Positions 61,233 through 64,000 of a stretch of 64,000 bases of DNA are shown in pieces. Every line of letters starts with the position of its first letter. Within the stretch, counting starts at the first letter, position 1. The position numbers and the translations under genes were made by a program. This DNA comes from Candidatus Peregrinibacteria bacterium (GTDB lineage Bacteria; Patescibacteriota; Gracilibacteria; UBA1369; LOWO2-01-FULL-3). The stretch lies in contig JAPLYN010000005.1 in NCBI GenBank assembly GCA_026395515.1, positions 527,210-591,209 on the forward strand. The letters are read 5' to 3'. Below the pieces are notes generated by a model. The model did no database searches. It was not told the DNA's origin and saw nothing but the letters and a program-made list of their open reading frames with translations.

Positions 61233-62516
61233 ATGCTCCTTTCTCTCGCCTTAAAAAACATCAAAGAACGCAAATTCCGCACTCTGCTAGCCAGTTTCAG
61301 CATTACTATTGGCACAGCTTCAATGATTGTTTTTTTGGGATTAAGCAATGGAATTCAACAAGCAACTTTTAGTGAAATAGAGAAAAAGAGTCCCCTCACT
61401 CAAATCACCGTCACTCCAACAGTAGAAAAAAGTGGTGTCATTTCCCTACTCAATCATTCCGAAAAAGGAAAACTCACTGAAGATACGGTGAAGCAAATTT
61501 CCTCTATCTCTGGCGTCAAAATAATAAATCCAGAAATTCAATATAACAATTTTTCTTCTTTAGAAATTCCGATTTTCGGTATGACATTTTCTACAGAAAC
61601 TATGGTTTTCGGAGTGCCAAAAGATTTTATAAAAAATGATTTACACAATCCTGACGTCTGGGACAAAAACGAAGAACCATATCCTGCACTCATCCCGCGT
61701 AAACTTCTCGACCTCTACAATCTCACCATCGCCACACCTCAAAGTTTGCCTCAACTAAGCGAAGATTCTCTCATAGGCAAAGAGCTCACCTACTATCCGA
61801 ACTATTCTACTTTCTTTCCCTCAAATAATTACAAAACCGACACAATCAGATTGGAAGTCGTAGGATTTTCCGACAAAATTAATTTAATTGGTGCGACATT
61901 ATCCGATCAGGTAGTGCAAAAATTAAACGAAAAATACGCTGGAGAAAAACCGGATTCACAAAAAAAATATCTCGAACTTTTTGTGGAAACTGACAATGCG
62001 ACTCAGACAGTAGAAATTGCTAAAAAAATAGAAGCCCTCGGATTAAATACCAGCTACTTTCAAAAGAATCTCCAAGACGTTGATGCCAAATTCACCTATT
62101 TGAAAATTTCTCTCACAGCCATCAGCTTAATAATTTTCCTCACCGCGGCCATCGCCATCATCAGTACATTCTTGGCAACTATTGCCGAACGCACCAAGGA
62201 AATCGGCCTCTTCCGTGCTCTGGGCGCCACAAAAACTCATATCAAAACTCTCATTTTAATCGAAGCCGGAATCACCGGACTCATAGGCAGCGGCATGGGC
62301 GTAATCATTGGAATAATTGCCAGCAAAATCATCGACAACGTCAGCCTCACTCAGCTCGCATTGACAACCTTCCATCCTGAATCAGTTTTCAACATCACTC
62401 CAACACTGATTCTGGGCGCCTTATTCTTTGGCACGCTCTTGAGTATCCTCGCCGGCCTCATCCCCGCCCAAAAAGCGGCAAATATTAGTCCTATGGTGGC
62501 ATTGAATAGGCTTTAG
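61233..62516 (+). CDS. FtsX/MacB-type ABC transporter permease
   Basis: ALKNIKERKFRTLLASFSITIGTASMIVFLGLSNG; ERTKEIGLFRALGATKTHI; C-terminal TMs. Confidence 0.95.
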   Translation: MLLSLALKNIKERKFRTLLASFSITIGTASMIVFLGLSNGIQQATFSEIEKKSPLTQITVTPTVEKSGVISLLNHSEKGKLTEDTVKQISSISGVKIINPEIQYNNFSSLEIPIFGMTFSTETMVFGVPKDFIKNDLHNPDVWDKNEEPYPALIPRKLLDLYNLTIATPQSLPQLSEDSLIGKELTYYPNYSTFFPSNNYKTDTIRLEVVGFSDKINLIGATLSDQVVQKLNEKYAGEKPDSQKKYLELFVETDNATQTVEIAKKIEALGLNTSYFQKNLQDVDAKFTYLKISLTAISLIIFLTAAIAIISTFLATIAERTKEIGLFRALGATKTHIKTLILIEAGITGLIGSGMGVIIGIIASKIIDNVSLTQLALTTFHPESVFNITPTLILGALFFGTLLSILAGLIPAQKAANISPMVALNRL

Positions 62517-62606
62517 AACTGAAATCGCGACAGCTGAAATTTCAACAAAAGGCCTGCCTTCACGAAACTATTTAAAGTCACATTTACCAGTTGCACAGAT
62601 TATAAT

Positions 62607-62622
62607 TTGCGCCCGGGCGCAA
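62607..62622. promoter_or_regulatory. 16-bp perfect palindrome directly after TATAAT
   Basis: TATAAT (62601-62606) then TTGCGCCCGGGCGCAA. Confidence 0.7.
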
Positions 62623-63195
62623 GAAATAAATCAAAAACCAAACATGTCAAAAACAGCCAAAGCATTTCACTAAGTCGCACGACTCACCAGACTTTACAGA
62701 TAAAAATCTTAGCATGTGACAGATTACAAAGCTTTCTTTCTTTTCATCAAACTCACCCACTCGTCATTTTTACAGATCAAAAAGTCCCGACGTCGGTGAA
62801 TTACAAAATCTCCGATACCTCCGTCAATCCCACGATTGACAAAGTAGTCATTTCCTGATACATTAACCCTCTTGCAACTCGCTCTTTAGTGGAGTGCAGG
62901 AACTTGTTCTTTAAAAATTGGAATTTAGGTATAGATTCTTTCGGCATGTTTTCGGTTTAGCAACCTGTTAAAAAACAGATCTGAGGTTCTCCTCATTTTT
63001 GACAGCTTGCTGAATCGACGACATCGCACGGCTCTTCTGAGTCCGTGAAAGAATCGTTGGAAACAGGGTCGATCGGCGCGTTGCCGAGCGATCTAAAGAG
63101 TTACTGCGGCATTTCGCCAAAGCAACTCATGGAACTGATCGCGTTCCGGCCACAGAGTTGGCGGACGCATTCACAGAATGGAGCTAGACAATACT

Positions 63196-63645
63196 ATGAA
63201 CCCGAACATCACCTTCGACACCCTGGCCCTCCTCCTCGTCGCCTACCCCGACCTCACGAAGCTGCTCAACACCAGCGGCGTGATCGTGGTCTACACCGAC
63301 GACAGCTTCATCATCGTCCCGGACGCCTTCCGCGGCAAGACGCGAGTGCCCTCTGCAGGCGCGATCTTCCTGCGCTACGTCACCACCAGCCCGACCAAGA
63401 ACGGCGCTGGCTACGTGGGCGAGCCGAACGAGCGCATCGCGGAGCTGGTCAGCAACCTGAAACTGCAGGCGGCCGACTCCTGGCGCTTCGGCGCCCCGAG
63501 CGGCGAGATCGTCAACCTCGACGGCAAGGTCCTGACGATGGACACCTGCGGCTCCGAGCTGGTTTTCGACGACGAACGGAACCCGGTCGTCATCAACACG
63601 TTCCAGGTCGGCGACGAGTACGAGATCACCATCACCCAGGCCTAG
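63196..63645 (+). CDS. Uncharacterised protein in a GC-rich island
   Basis: MNPNITFDTLALLLVAYPDLTKLLNTSGVIVVYTDDSFIIVPDAF...; nearly all codons end in G/C; GGAG upstream. Confidence 0.75.
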   Translation: MNPNITFDTLALLLVAYPDLTKLLNTSGVIVVYTDDSFIIVPDAFRGKTRVPSAGAIFLRYVTTSPTKNGAGYVGEPNERIAELVSNLKLQAADSWRFGAPSGEIVNLDGKVLTMDTCGSELVFDDERNPVVINTFQVGDEYEITITQA

Positions 63646-63717
63646 TCTCGCTCGCGACCGACATTCGCCGCGCGTGACTCCGTAGCCGCCCCCATGCGCC
63701 CCCAGCGCTACCGAACC

Positions 63718-63760
63718 TGCCCCCTCCCCCCACAGACATTCCGGGGTGAGGGGGCGGGCA
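63718..63760 (+). other. Strong GC-rich inverted repeat downstream of the GC-rich gene
   Basis: TGCCCCCTCCCCCC...GGGGTGAGGGGGCGGGCA. Confidence 0.75.
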
Positions 63761-63844
63761 AAGTCCCACCTTTCCACCTAAAATTCCACTCCAAGCCGCG
63801 TCGCCTCGTCATAGAGAGCACGCAGCAAAAAAGCACAAGAACAA

Positions 63845-63861
63845 CCCCGTCAAAAGCGGGG
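63845..63861 (-). terminator. Terminator hairpin downstream of the following minus-strand gene
   Basis: CCCCG-TCAAAAG-CGGGG; T-rich flanks on both strands. Confidence 0.75.
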
Positions 63862-63880
63862 CTTTTCGAATTCCAAAATA

Positions 63881-64000
63881 TCACCCCTTCAGCAAACCCA
63901 ACGCCCACAAAACCACCATAATCACCGGCACGTGAATCATATAAACTGCCAAAGAATGTCTACCTAAAAAGCACACACTATTTTTCGCCACCCCTTCACT
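63881..64000 (-). CDS. C-terminus of a membrane acyltransferase-like protein (truncated by window)
   Basis: Minus strand SEGVAKNSVCFLGRHSLAVYMIHVPVIMVVLWALGLLKG*; LGRHSLAVYxIH pattern seen in DUF1624/acyltransferase-type proteins. Confidence 0.65.
   Translation of the reverse strand, partial: SEGVAKNSVCFLGRHSLAVYMIHVPVIMVVLWALGLLKG

Noticed and set aside
62607-62858. 83-aa ORF starting at TTG inside the palindrome
   Set aside because: TTG start directly abutting TATAAT with no SD; coding status unclear, not called.
63045-63677. Plus-strand 210-aa ORF in the GC-rich island
   Set aside because: Its Arg/His/Pro-rich 3' part is the out-of-frame reading of the better-supported 63196-63645 ORF.
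63184-63777. Minus-strand 197-aa ORF in the GC-rich island
   Set aside because: Antisense shadow: the plus frame shows the GC3 pattern and plausible protein composition; the minus translation is low-complexity-like.

Overview
AT-rich, gene-dense bacterial window using the standard code. The gene content resembles a Candidate Phyla Radiation / Patescibacteria-like genome; that placement is inference. About 55 CDSs are supported. Main blocks: (i) cell envelope: SLH+CAP protein, LytR-CpsA-Psr, D,D-carboxypeptidase, MraY, RsmH-FtsL-like pair, two further SLH proteins; (ii) ECF sigma factor next to a FecR-like protein; (iii) central carbon metabolism: FBPase, class I aldolase, two GAPDHs, transaldolase, PGI, transketolase, phosphoketolase, and an LOG-gnd-zwf-pgl cluster; (iv) hrcA-grpE-X-dnaK with two CIRCE elements laid over the -10 boxes; (v) phosphoketolase/NDH-2/MsrB/MsrA cluster; (vi) an orphan GltB; (vii) EpmA-like gene followed by EF-P; (viii) a HicA-like toxin with an atypical RHH partner. 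Best novelty candidates: a promoter-RNA-terminator unit at ~43.7-43.9 kb encoding a compact structured RNA with a tRNA/tmRNA-like T-arm but no anticodon arm; arrays of exact 11-bp repeats (consensus ATTTTAAnTTT) at three loci plus a weaker fourth; a possible nuclease-like ORF followed directly by a structured RNA and bracketed by those repeats; and a very GC-rich foreign-looking single-gene island with a long leader at ~62.9-63.8 kb. No CRISPR array, canonical tRNA or rRNA was seen. All family names come from reading motifs, without database searches.
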